NCBI GenBank assembly: GCA_018340375.1
Contig: JAFFJZ010000006.1
Location: 16,262,001-16,326,000 of the forward strand
DNA length: 64,000 nt
Reading direction: 5' to 3'
Source of the DNA: Gonatopus flavifemur
Taxonomy: Eukaryota > Arthropoda > Insecta > Hymenoptera > Dryinidae
Of the stretch, positions 35,554 through 46,300 are shown piece after piece; position 1 is the stretch's first letter, and each line of letters begins with the position of its first letter. The position numbers and the translations under genes are program-made. The notes under the pieces are model-generated. The model was not told the DNA's origin. It did not search any database and worked only from the letters and a program-made list of their open reading frames with translations.

Positions 35554-35823
35554 CAGCACAAGTGATCATTTTGAATTCACAAAAACTTCTGAAAGAACTT
35601 CTTGAACAGTCCCCGTTATGACTGTGAAAACCAATTCAATATGATCTCAATGAATTCAAAATGCATACATGTTGAATGCCTGAATAGTTCTTTATGAATT
35701 CGTGATATGAATTTTTCCTGAAAATTAAGTTATTCATCAAGAGTTCATTTTGAATACAAACTATTCATAATGAATTCATGTTTACTGTCAAAATGGGAGC
35801 TCTCTGCAGGGACTTTTGTGCTG
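35554..35823. mobile_element. CAGCACAA-family element, copy 2
   Basis: CAGCACAAGTGATCATTTTG at the left, GGGACTTTTGTGCTG at the right. The interior includes TTCATTATGAATTC-type palindromic words. It is nearly co-linear with the reverse complement of 38916-39173. Confidence 0.7.
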
Positions 35824-36118
35824 TATGGATGTGTAAGAAATACACGAAGTATTCGCAAAAAGCACCCGTCATGACATCTCTGAAATTTCTGGATTCTATC
35901 CGGGTGTATGCGGGCGCATATACGGGTTTTGCGGTGATTCTTTATCCGCTTCCATCTGAATCCTATCCGGGTTTTGGGACGAGATATTTTTTGGAATCCC
36001 AAATAAAACCCGAACGAGGAGACGAATGAATTCTATCAAAATTTTTTGTGGGATTTCGAAAAATATTCAGTACTGAAATCCGGATGAAAGCGGATGAAGA
36101 ATCACTGCGGAAATCGTA

Positions 36119-37041
36119 GGGGACGGACGGGCAAGATGGAGAGGGCGGGTCAAACGGATAATCGTTTTCTAAAGATGCTCAGTCGGTAGAAACCTACTAA
36201 ACTGCCATCTCTCGATTCATTATATAACTCCCCTTACCGTGATCGTTGAGACGCCGGTATAGTGCACTTGCGTGATGTTTTCTTTTGTAAATATTACAAT
36301 TTGGGAGGAAAATTAGAATTTTCTACCGTAAGTACACTGTGATTGTTTTAATATTGTTAAGGAATATGTGGATTTAAATTTTTTTTAGCACAATGCGTAA
36401 TCAATAGACATGAAATAATCAAGTTATTTTTTTTCCATCTTGGTAATTTTTAATAACTCCAGGTTATGTTAAAATACTACCTGGTGGGCAAAACGGATAC
36501 TTTCTGTTTAGCAAATAACGTTTAGCAAATAACTGTTTAGCGAAACGAAAAGTTCCAATGGACATTCCTGGTCCTTCTGATAAGAAGAAACAACGACGAA
36601 CAAAAAAAATCGCAAAAAATTATGTCACGTCTTATCTGTGTACTATATGCAAAGAAAAGTATGTTGACCCGCCAGTAGAAGATTGGATTCAATGTGGGAG
36701 GTGTCAAGAATGGACACATGAAGCTTGTTCTTCATATTCTGGACACGGTGCATATTTTTGCGACGATTGCTCTGATTGAAATGCGTGTTCCAAACAGTAT
36801 CCGTTTTGCCCGACCTGGGTATCCGTTTTGCCCGACCAGGGCGGGCAAAACGGATGAAGTAGACTTTTTCTTTAATTGTTATTTTCTATAAGAAGGTTTT
36901 TATTTTTATTATTATTCGATTCCAATTATGAAGTATAATTGTTCAAAGAATTAATCAGCACAGTTTTGAATAAATATGATTGAGATATATATTTGTTATT
37001 TAATCTTGAAATTAACATATCCTTCTTGCCCGTCCGTCCCC
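36119..37041. mobile_element. TA-flanked DNA transposon remnant, GGGGACGGACGGGCAAG TIR
   Basis: TA plus GGGGACGGACGGGCAAGATG at the left is mirrored by TA plus GGGGACGGACGGGCAAGAAG at the right, with a perfect 17-bp core. Subterminal copies of GGGCAAAACGGAT / ATCCGTTTTGCCC lie at about 36155, 36487, 36800, 36820 and 36840. TA duplication and subterminal repeats fit the Tc1/mariner-pogo group. At 923 bp it is too short for a whole transposase but keeps a zinc-finger ORF, so it looks like an internally deleted derivative. Confidence 0.8.
36558..36779 (+). CDS. PHD-like zinc-finger ORF in transposon (transposase C-terminal remnant)
   Basis: A 73-codon ORF with a basic start (DKKKQRRTKKIAK), then a C4-H-C3 pattern: CTIC, then CGRC, then HEAC, then CDDC, with W before C (DWIQC) and W before H (WTH). 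This PHD-like finger is a common C-terminal end of insect transposases (pogo/Tigger-like and some others). The rest of the enzyme is absent. The ORF has an ATG and clean stop, so it could be a translatable mini-protein or an exon remnant from an internal deletion. The class is inferred from the enclosing TIRs. Confidence 0.6.
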   Translation: MDIPGPSDKKKQRRTKKIAKNYVTSYLCTICKEKYVDPPVEDWIQCGRCQEWTHEACSSYSGHGAYFCDDCSD

Positions 37042-37935
37042 TATACTCGCCCAGATACACTCGGATGGAACTCCAGAGATTTTATCTGGGTTTGAGTCGG
37101 GTTCCCATCCGGCCTTTTTACCAGAGATTACACCGAGAGAAATTTATATTTGGATTGACTAAATTTTGTTTGAATTAACTAAATTTCTATTCAAACATGA
37201 ATCTACTAGAGTTTTAGTTGAATCAAATAAAAAATTTATTTCACTCAAATAAACTTTTATTCATTTCAAATAAAATTCACTTAAATCGAGTGGAATTTTA
37301 TTGGATGCAATGAAATTTCTAGTAAATTCATATATGAATATATTCAAGTAAATTATATTTCTGGGTGTATCCTGAAAGTAAAAGTTGCAACAGTTGCAAA
37401 TGTTGCTTCAGTGTTGCTGCACTAGTTTGTGTTTTCTTGTTGGAGGATTGTTTGATCTCAAGTATCATAGCTTCATGTATCCAAACAGCTTCGCAGCATC
37501 ATAACAACAACTTTCAAGTTTGTTGCATAACATACCCTGCTACAAAGATCCAGCTGAGATTCCACATGGATTCCAGATCCGAAATTTACCCGCGTTGACG
37601 GATAAGACTCCATCTGGAATCAAGAATCCCAACTGAATTCCATGTGGGATTTCCAATTCCAACTGAGATTCCACCTGGGATCGGAGATTCCAACTGAAAT
37701 CCCACGTTGGAGTTGAAATTCTAGCTGGGATTCCACCTGGAAATCAGAAATCCCAGCTGGAAACGCAGGTAAATTTTGGAGCTGAAATCCACGTTGAATC
37801 CAGCTGCATTTTTGTGACAGGGTATCGCTACGCATTTGGTGACGCAACCTCCTAGCAACTTCCCAACAACAGTTGCTCCGAGTTGTTGGGAAGTTGTCGC
37901 GAAGTTTTCTAGCATTTTGCTGTCTGGGTAAATAT
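37042..37935. repeat. Motif-repeat zone (TTCCAGCTGGGAT words)
   Basis: 37137-37365 repeats TTTATTTGAATTAA-like words. 37555-37790 repeats ATTCCACCTGGGATT / AATTCCAGCTGG at about 20-base spacing. 37840-37905 has a mirrored CAACTTCC pair. No gene. Confidence 0.55.
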
Positions 37936-38171
37936 CCCTGGTTAAAGGAACCCATTGATTCTGACCAATTCTCATTAAATTACAATTGAACGTGGACAAT
38001 GTTCTGACCAAATCTCACCGGTGATTTTTCAATGAGATTTGGTCAGAACTTTCATGTGAATCTCGTTGAATCTGACCAAATCTCACTAAATTATAATTAA
38101 ACTTGGACAAAGTTCTGACCAAATCTCATTGAATTTCATTTGTCAGATTCAATGGATTCTTTTGACCAGGG
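37936..38171. mobile_element. CCCTGGTTAAA-TIR element, TCTGACCAAATCTCATT motif
   Basis: CCCTGGTTAAAGGAACCCAT at the left is mirrored by CCCTGGTCAAAAGAATCCAT at the right. TCTGACCAAATCTCA recurs three or more times inside. Noncoding. Confidence 0.7.
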
Positions 38172-38389
38172 ATGAATGTTTGTGGAAGTCTAAAACGTAG
38201 ACGTCTCAGTGAACATTTTACCCCTCAACATTTCAAGCATTCGTTATGTTCTCTAAATGCTATGAGAAACTTCTCTAATGCGTCGATTCCGGAAATATTT
38301 TAGATTAGATCTCATGAGGAAGTTCTCTGAAAAATTTCGAAAATCGACGCATTAGAGAACTTTCTGATATCATTCACAGAACATGATGA

Positions 38390-38572
38390 ATGTTTGCAGT
38401 GGAGAAAATCAGCGGTGTGAAATGGAGTAAAACCCAAATGGTGTCGAATTCAACACCGAATTGTGTCAATTTGACTCTAAGTGGAGTTATTTTAACACCA
38501 CAGCCCGGATTGGACTTCTTGGGAACATTTTCGGTGTCGTTTTCACTCCGCATTTTTTACAGTGTGAAATGT
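38390..38572. repeat. GGTGTGAA/AACACC motif block ending TTTTTTACAGTG
   Basis: GGTGT(C)GAA and complementary CAACACC words recur, ending CATTTTTTACAGTGTG, the usual right end of CACTGTAAAAAA elements. The left end (TTGCAGTGGAGAAAA) is a weaker match. Confidence 0.5.
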
Positions 38573-38631
38573 TGAGGAGAAAAATGTTCTGCCCAAAAAA
38601 ATTCATAACGAAGACCATTTACCGTGATCAA

Positions 38632-38748
38632 CCCTTGGTTAAAAAAAACTATTGATTCTCGCCAAATCTTATTGAATCTTGTACAATGTTCCGACCAAAT
38701 CTCATTAAACTTCATATCATCAGATTCTATGGATTTTTTTAACCAGGG
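38632..38748. mobile_element. CCCTTGGTTAAAAAAA short element
   Basis: CCCTTGGTTAAAAAAAACTA then TTGATTCT is mirrored by CCCTGGTTAAAAAAATCCAT then AGAATCT. 117 bp, noncoding, related to 37936-38171. Confidence 0.65.
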
Positions 38749-38915
38749 GCGAGAATTCAATCGGAGTTTCCTTGAATGCATGAACGTGTTTGAATAGAAA
38801 TATGATGATTGAGGCCGATAAAGCAGAATTAAAACCCATAAAACTGGTTTTTCAACCTCCAAATATCAACAAATTTCCACATTTCATTTTGAAGGCTTTA
38901 GAGATCATTCCCATA

Positions 38916-39173
38916 CAGCACAAAAGTCCCCGCAAAGAGCTTCCGTTATGACAGTAAACATGAATTCATTATGAATAGTTTGAATTCAAAATGAACTCTT
39001 GATGAATGAGTTAATCTTCCGAAAGAATTCGTAAAGAACTATTCAGGCATTCAACATGTATGCATTCTGAATTCATTGAGTTCATAGTGAATTCATTTTT
39101 ACAGTCATAACGGGGACTGTTCAAGAAGTTCTTTCAGAAGTTTTTGTGAATTCAAAATGATCATTCGTGCTGT
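38916..39173. mobile_element. CAGCACAA-family element, copy 3 (inverted)
   Basis: CAGCACAAAAGTCCC at the left and ATGATCATTCGTGCTG at the right. It carries the reverse complement of the CTTGAACAGTCCCCGTTATG block found in copies 1 and 2. A further partial copy follows at about 39325-39415. Confidence 0.7.
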
Positions 39174-39431
39174 CTATAGGTTGCTAAATTCAAAGTTTGC
39201 GGCAATTCGTAAACCCAAGTATGTAATTTATTATCATTCACTTCAAATTTGTATCAATCACATACCTTCGGAAAAAATTCGCGCCAAATTTAACTTTCCC
39301 CCCACTTCTTCACGCTCGAGTCTCCTCAAAAGTTCATTTTGAATTAATAATGTACATAATGAATACATATTGATCAGCATAAAGGGAGCTCTTCGCGAAG
39401 ACTCTTGTGCTTTATAGAAAGTTCTTCTCAG

Positions 39432-39569
39432 CCCTAGTTAAAGAATCCCATCAAACCGCGATTGCTTGATTCCGATGCAGAAAACTGATTGAAACCCATT
39501 GAAAAATTGTATTTCAATAGGTTTGAATGAGTTTTCTGCATCGGAATCAATGAGATTCTTTAACCACGG
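39432..39569. mobile_element. CCCTAGTTAAAGAATC element (complete relative of the 27118/32526 ends)
   Basis: CCCTAGTTAAAGAATCCCAT at the left, mirrored by CCGTGGTTAAAGAATCTCAT at the right, with GATTCCGATGCAGAAAACTG in both arms. A 138-bp single palindrome. Confidence 0.65.
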
Positions 39570-40307
39570 AATTCATTTCAATTTTTTTTCAAGTCAATAT
39601 TAGAACATGATAATTTTTAAGTTTATGAGTTACCTGAAAATTGAATTGAAACTTGAAAAATGATTCGCATGCGAATTTGTATTGTGCTAGTTCCATGAAA
39701 ATTGACCTCGCATATATGTAAGAATGCAACAATAAAAAAAATGGAACACAGGGTATTAAATTTCCAATAACAATGAACAAATATTTTCCGAATTCATCGA
39801 AGAGGAAGAACAGAACGCAAGAAGGCGCGAACGCGATGCGCGTGAGAGAACCGTACAACATTCTCAGACCGTACCACCGTAGGTGGCGCCACGTTCAAGG
39901 CCATAGCGTGTCCTCGGTCTCACGGAACGCGCAGAAAAGTGGAATCATGAATTAAAGGTGATACGATATACAGTACATTGTGTCTAGATTAGAATACCAG
40001 TATCAAATCTCATATACCGTGAATTACAATCAGTCAAATGAAGTGTTGATCGGTATCATTGTTTTGCCGAATGTTTCGTTGAGTCTTAGAAGTGGTTTGC
40101 TTGTTGCACAGTTGCCAAGGCGACTGTAGTTGATTCGTTTTAATGCTGAGCTTGCATGAGCGTGCGTATCAAAATAAAAACCGAACGATCGCAGGGACGC
40201 TGATCATTCGACGATCAGAATTATTTTCAATGCTCCAAAATCAAATGGATTGATAGGGGAATCGAGAAAAAGGAGAGAGAAAGAGGAGACAAAAACATCA
40301 TTGAATA
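39570..40307 (+). promoter_or_regulatory. PAN2 upstream region / 5' leader
   Basis: Single-copy-looking DNA between the last repeat (39569) and the PAN2 ATG. 39830-39950 is GC-richer, with GTACCACCGTAGGTGGCGCC. The start codon at 40308 has an in-frame TGA six bases upstream (40302-40304), so the N-terminus is fixed. No TATA box or start site can be chosen with confidence. Confidence 0.4.
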
Positions 40308-43300
40308 ATGGAATACCCAGTTTTGGGACCCTATGATCCAGCAGCCGTGGAATCTACGGCTGGCGGTGGTGGTGAAGAAACAGAAATATTATGTGAGTCG
40401 ACAAACTTTGTCATTTTCATCATTGTTGTTTGTCAAGCAAAAGGCGCGAACCTTTGTTTCCATTCGTTCTCATTCACGAAAGAAAAAAAGAAAGAAAAAG
40501 ACCCCAACCTTCAACATACGCGCGAAAATCTCGAAAACAAAGAAACAACGATGCTATCGGAACATTTTTTCTTTTTTCATTCGTAATAATAGTTTATCAC
40601 TGTTTATTGCGTGTCAAGGATTATTTAATGACGATCTAATTCTCTTATGATGACCTTGATCACCTGATCCTGTTGCAATGGTTATCGACAGTTGATGATT
40701 GGAGCATTTTTTGTCCGCTGCTCCATGCTGCTCTTTATCTTTTCTCCAATTGTATACACATAACCTCTTTCGATGTCGTTATGATTATTTTTATTCGAGT
40801 GTATATAATAGCATCTGATGGTTTCAATTCATATCGATGAGTTGCAAACATAAAACATCTGTTTATACACAATCTTCATTTTTTCACTGCAACAAATCGT
40901 TCTTCTCTTCGTCTCTTTCCCAAGGAACGAAATAATCTTGATATTTTCTATATATCTCAAATTTATGATGAAAAATTGTATAAATTCCTTTACAGAATTT
41001 AATTAGAATGAAAATTCTTGATCTTACGTATAAGTTTTGTATATTTCACAAAATAGTTGATTAAACGAATGATAAAAAGGTATCATGTTTTATATCATTT
41101 GGTATATTTTTTATTAAACAATTATCAATCATTTTCTTTTGCAGGAGAGTAGTGTGACGTGCAAGTAAATCCACTCGAACAATATGTTTCGATATCTTTC
41201 AAATTTGATAGAAATTTCAAAACTCGCAATGATCCGTTGATTAACACATTTACAGGAAGATTCCTATTACATAGATATAATGTTCGTCATTGAGAAATTA
41301 CAACACTGTATTACGTTCAAGAGTAAGCACAGACTTGCATAAATCTTGACGTGAACACGAGTGAAATTGATCAAACTTTCAAAACAGACTGCACGCATCT
41401 GCTCATGTTTACACTTATGCCTATTTGAATTTCGATACACTCTTGTGCTTATCGATGCTATATCGATGTTATCATCATTTCCAATAAATATACACATGTC
41501 ACTAATGTTACAGAACTGAAAACTTTATTTGTACACATGAAATGTGAATTGTATTCTCACCATTGTAAATTGAAACCCATTCTCACAATGTGGATTTAAT
41601 ATTTTGAATACATAAATATTTGAAATCTCAACTAATTCCTTATACCTTGTAGATGAAGTCGAATTGATTACGAAATAACCCTAATAGCACATGATGTTTT
41701 TAGCATATTTTATAATATTATGTACTCTTAGGAAACGTGAAATGTAACTTTGTAATTAATGTAAGATTGAAATATTTCAATTGTCAGTTATGTTAACAGA
41801 ACTGAATCATAATATTGATATATTTCAAGGTTAGAAATGTTGAAATTATTCACTATACAAGAACAAGAATAGTAAAATAAATTTTTCCATAAATCACGCC
41901 TCAGACTTTTATCGTGCGATATTGAAATTTCGTTCTTCGTATTGCAGGGGAAGATCAGAACTATGTGTTACCAGGAGAATCCTTTGTCCCCACGACCGAA
42001 CCATTCGCAGAAGGTTTCACTGGAACAGAATTTCACGAAACTCATACCCTGATCGCGGATGGAGGGGACAGATTTGGAGTTTCGACCGCCACGTTTGATA
42101 CCGTGGAGGAACTTATGTGGATGGGAAATCAAGGAGTACGAAGAGTTTTTTCTATCCGCTTCAATACAAAAACAATAGATTTTTTTCAATGAAATGATGA
42201 TTTGTTTTCTTAGGGTCACGTGACTTCTTATTATGGCCCTAATCTACAAAAGTACACCTCCTTTCAAGTACACGCGACCCAAGAAATTCGTCATATTCAC
42301 CCCTTAGACGAAGGAATACTGGTTTTGACTCAGAGTTTATTAAGATGTCAATTACGTCGTGGAATACCTATATTCACATACCAGTATGCACTACTTTTAT
42401 TGAATATTTTTGATTAATTTATTCTCGACGTCTGATGTTTTAAATGAATTTTTAGATCGGCAAATATGATCGATATGCAATGTATGCTACAAATATCACC
42501 AAGCAGATTATTAATGGGAGGACATCAGGAAAAAATTCTAGACTTTGATCTCACAACGGGAAAAGAAATCGGATACGTGAGTTTCGATATAACTGAAATT
42601 ATTTATACTCAATTCATGCATTTCGTTATTTCGTTTCAGGTTCACGTGGGAGAAAACGGCTGTGCTATCCTGAGACAGCATAGCAGACTTGTATGCGCGG
42701 GGAATCCAGCGGGAAGGATCGATCTTAGAGATCCAAATTCGTTATCCATAGAGCATAGTTTGGATACTCATAGTGGGTCTTTGAGCGATTTCGACGTTCA
42801 GGGAAATTACCTTGTGACCTGTGGTTTTAGCAACAGGTTGATTATGTTTTGAACATTGCGTAACTTACGGAATACAATAATGTATGGAAATTTTTGTTTT
42901 AGTCGACAAGGACTTTCCGTGGATCGATTCTTGATGGTATACGATTTGAGGCAAATGAGAGCATTGAGTCCTGTTACGACTGTTGTATCGTATCCTCTAT
43001 TGCTCAAATTTTTACCTAGTTACTCCAGTCGGTTAGCCGTTGTATCCCCTGTGGGTGAAATGCAGCTTTTAGACACTATTTACGCTAACGTACAACCTCA
43101 AACGAATTTTTATCAGGTATACAATTTTCTTTTATGCATGATTAGTTTGTATGATGTATCATTCTGTGAGAGTGGTTTTGAATTCAGGTTGCCACGACGG
43201 GTGCTTTGGTATTGTCTTTTGATGTATCAAGCACATCGCAGTGTCTTTGTTTTGGAGATTCAGCGGGATCTATCCATTTGATGGCTACCAATACTCCTGA

Positions 43301-46300
43301 ACCTCAGTTTAATACGTTTTCACGGTAAATTGTTATTCGATTATGTGTTGATCAAGTGTTTTTGCGTTCAAAAAGGACTTAGAATTCTTCAGTGAGTTTC
43401 ACAATATTTTTATTTATTGCAAACAAAAAGTATGTATGTTATAACAACAAAAATCTGTATGGTGGATCGAATACTTATTTTTAAAATGAATTCTGAGTAA
43501 TTTTTGAACACGATTGATCAAGGACCAACATGAACTTGTGAGTGATATTTATTTATGATCCCGTTAGACCAACGGAGTTTGCCGATCCAGTGGAAACAGT
43601 TCAATCCATCACATTCGATGACGATTTAACACCCTTTAGTATCATACCGATGATGTATACTGGACATTCGCTGCTCAGCGACTGGCCAGAGGAGTATCTC
43701 AAAAAAATCTACAGGTATGTATTACGTATGATATCATCAGATCAACGTATATTGAAATCGAACAGTACAATAATTTCAATACATCGTATTGTTTTATAGA
43801 AAAACTCCTGCAATCGATCCGGAAATTCTACGAACCATGAAGATGCAAGGAACGATCGGTTACGCTCCGAACCCTCAGGCTTTTCGCAGAAATCAAGTGA
43901 GAAAACAATATTCTCCACCACTTGTACAGTATACTCCACCATCTCTTCTTAAACTCCCTTAATTATCAATTATTTAAAAAAGAAAAAACATTCTCTCTCC
44001 ATCCCGCGTTACTACTTACGATCTCAATTGGCTGTAAAAGTAAGGAATTAGTGTCTAAGACGAGTCATCACAAATTTAATTTATTAAGGAACATTTTTCT
44101 CTCTTTCTCTCTCTTTTCTTCATCTCTGTCTCTCTATTTACCAACGGAATCGAATTCCAAATATGAACAAAAAAGGAGGAAAAGTTATTCTTATATGTAC
44201 TTAATTTTCTGATTATTCTGAAAAAAGAGAAAAAACGTCATTTATTAGAAGTAGCTACAGATGTATGTGTTACAAACATCAGAATTTAATTTGTCGAGGG
44301 TTGTTGTTATTGCTGCTGCGATCCAGTTACGATCACGTGGTATTACGAAACACAAAAGCAATATATAAATATTTGATTTTTCTAAAATGAAGAAAAAGCA
44401 ATTATATATAGATATTTATACATAAATATGAATATATATATCTGACATATAATTAAGACTGATGAAATATTTCGTGATAATTATTGTAGTTTAGAAAGTT
44501 GAATACTGAAGAAACAAACGTGATATTATATTTTCATAAACTAGTCTATGTGATGGGTCTTTCTTTCATGCTGTTTGAAGATTAGAAACAAACCAAAAAT
44601 GTTCTTTTTGTTTTTCTATACCTGATTTCTTTTCCACGCAATCACTATTATTCTTGATAAGATGTTGGAAAAGTATCATCTCCAACTGCCAAATTAGAAT
44701 CCCCTGTAAGTCATTGAATTCTACTGAGAAAATACGAATACGATTTTTTTTGTGCCAATCATCGAGATATTTAAAATGATGATGACCCAATTTTGAATAG
44801 CGATGAATGTAGTATTGTAATCTTTAATAATTTTTCATTAATTTTTTATGAATCTTATTCTTTATTTCGATTGTTATACATTTTTTATAATTTCCAGTAA
44901 TTGACAGTGTAAAACGCTGCAAAAACAAGTGTTGTAGTTGATATTATTGAGTTGATTACGATAAACTATTGCGTACAACGCGATCAAATTTCACATTCGA
45001 TAAAAAGTTGAACGATATCGTTTTTCCCTTATTCACAATCGAATATACAAGAGAATAGAGCAGTGAGAATATCTTTAACGAATAGAATAAATATATATTG
45101 CTCAGAAAAATGTTGTAATCAAAGTTGTATTTAAGTGAAAATAAAGAATGTGTGAGTTTCATTGTTCAGATTAATTTCGATCTTGGGACTATTGGGTTGG
45201 TTGGGGGTTGTTGTTCTTCTCGTTCGTCCCGTGTACGCTCTAGAAAATAGGTATTATTTATTTTTTTCCACGATTAAAGTTACTTTTTACGTCGTGAAAA
45301 AAAGAAAGGAAAGATCAAATTTATACAGCGTGTGGAGAAAATATGTATATAATTCTTGATTTTTATTATAACGAATGAAAAGGACGTAAAAATAAATAAT
45401 ACCTCTTTTGCAGATACCGTACAATTTGGAAAAACGACGTGGCGTAGTCGCAAAGCTTTTCACGGGGGATCATGCACGAGTTAAAACTGACGATGGTACA
45501 TTTGTGGCTATACCCAAACGTTATCGTAAGATCGAGGTGAAATATTCACGACTTGGTTACGATGATTTTGATTTCGATCAATACAACCGTACAAGGTTTT
45601 GTGGATTGGAAGCCACTCTTCCGAACAGCTATTGCAATGCGATGTTACAGGTGAGTGCAGTTTATGTTTGTAACTCTCAACTTCAACGACATAAATTCAA
45701 TCAAATAATCTCTTCGTATCTTCTTTCAGTTGCTGTATTTTTGCGAACCCGTGAGAATTTCATTGCTCTCTCATTCGTGCCAAAGAGAATTTTGCCTATC
45801 CTGTGAGTTGGGATTTTTATTCCACATGTTAGACATTTCAAAAGGATTACCTTGCCAGGCAGCTAATTTTCTTCGAGCCTTTAGAACTGTTCCCGAAGCT
45901 GCTGCTCTTGGTTTGATTCTCAGCGATCTTCACCCCGACGCGAAAAGAAAAACAAGTTTAATTCGGTTAATCCAGGTAAATGAATAGTTACATTCTGTTT
46001 TTCCTTTATTCACATTTGAAATCAACGTCAATTATTCTTCATTTCACAGAGTTGGAATAGATTCATTCTACATCAGATACACTATGAGATTCTAGAAACG
46101 AGAAAACGTCAGCAGGAGGAAGAAGAATCGGCTCGACTGAAATCAGGTCCTAAATACCCTTCGTTTGTATATAATGAACAAGATTTTCCTAGTATCTTAC
46201 AGGATCTTGGCTCTCGATACAGAAATCACGATGAGGCAAGAAAAAAAAGGAGAAAACAAGAGGAGGATGGTAAATATATGTGGATCGCATCGAAAGGTAA

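Noticed and set aside
45162..45359. Hydrophobic ORF preceded by an acceptor-like TTGTTCAG
   Set aside because: It lies inside PAN2 intron 9, and the exons on either side join directly in phase to the conserved NQIPY sequence.
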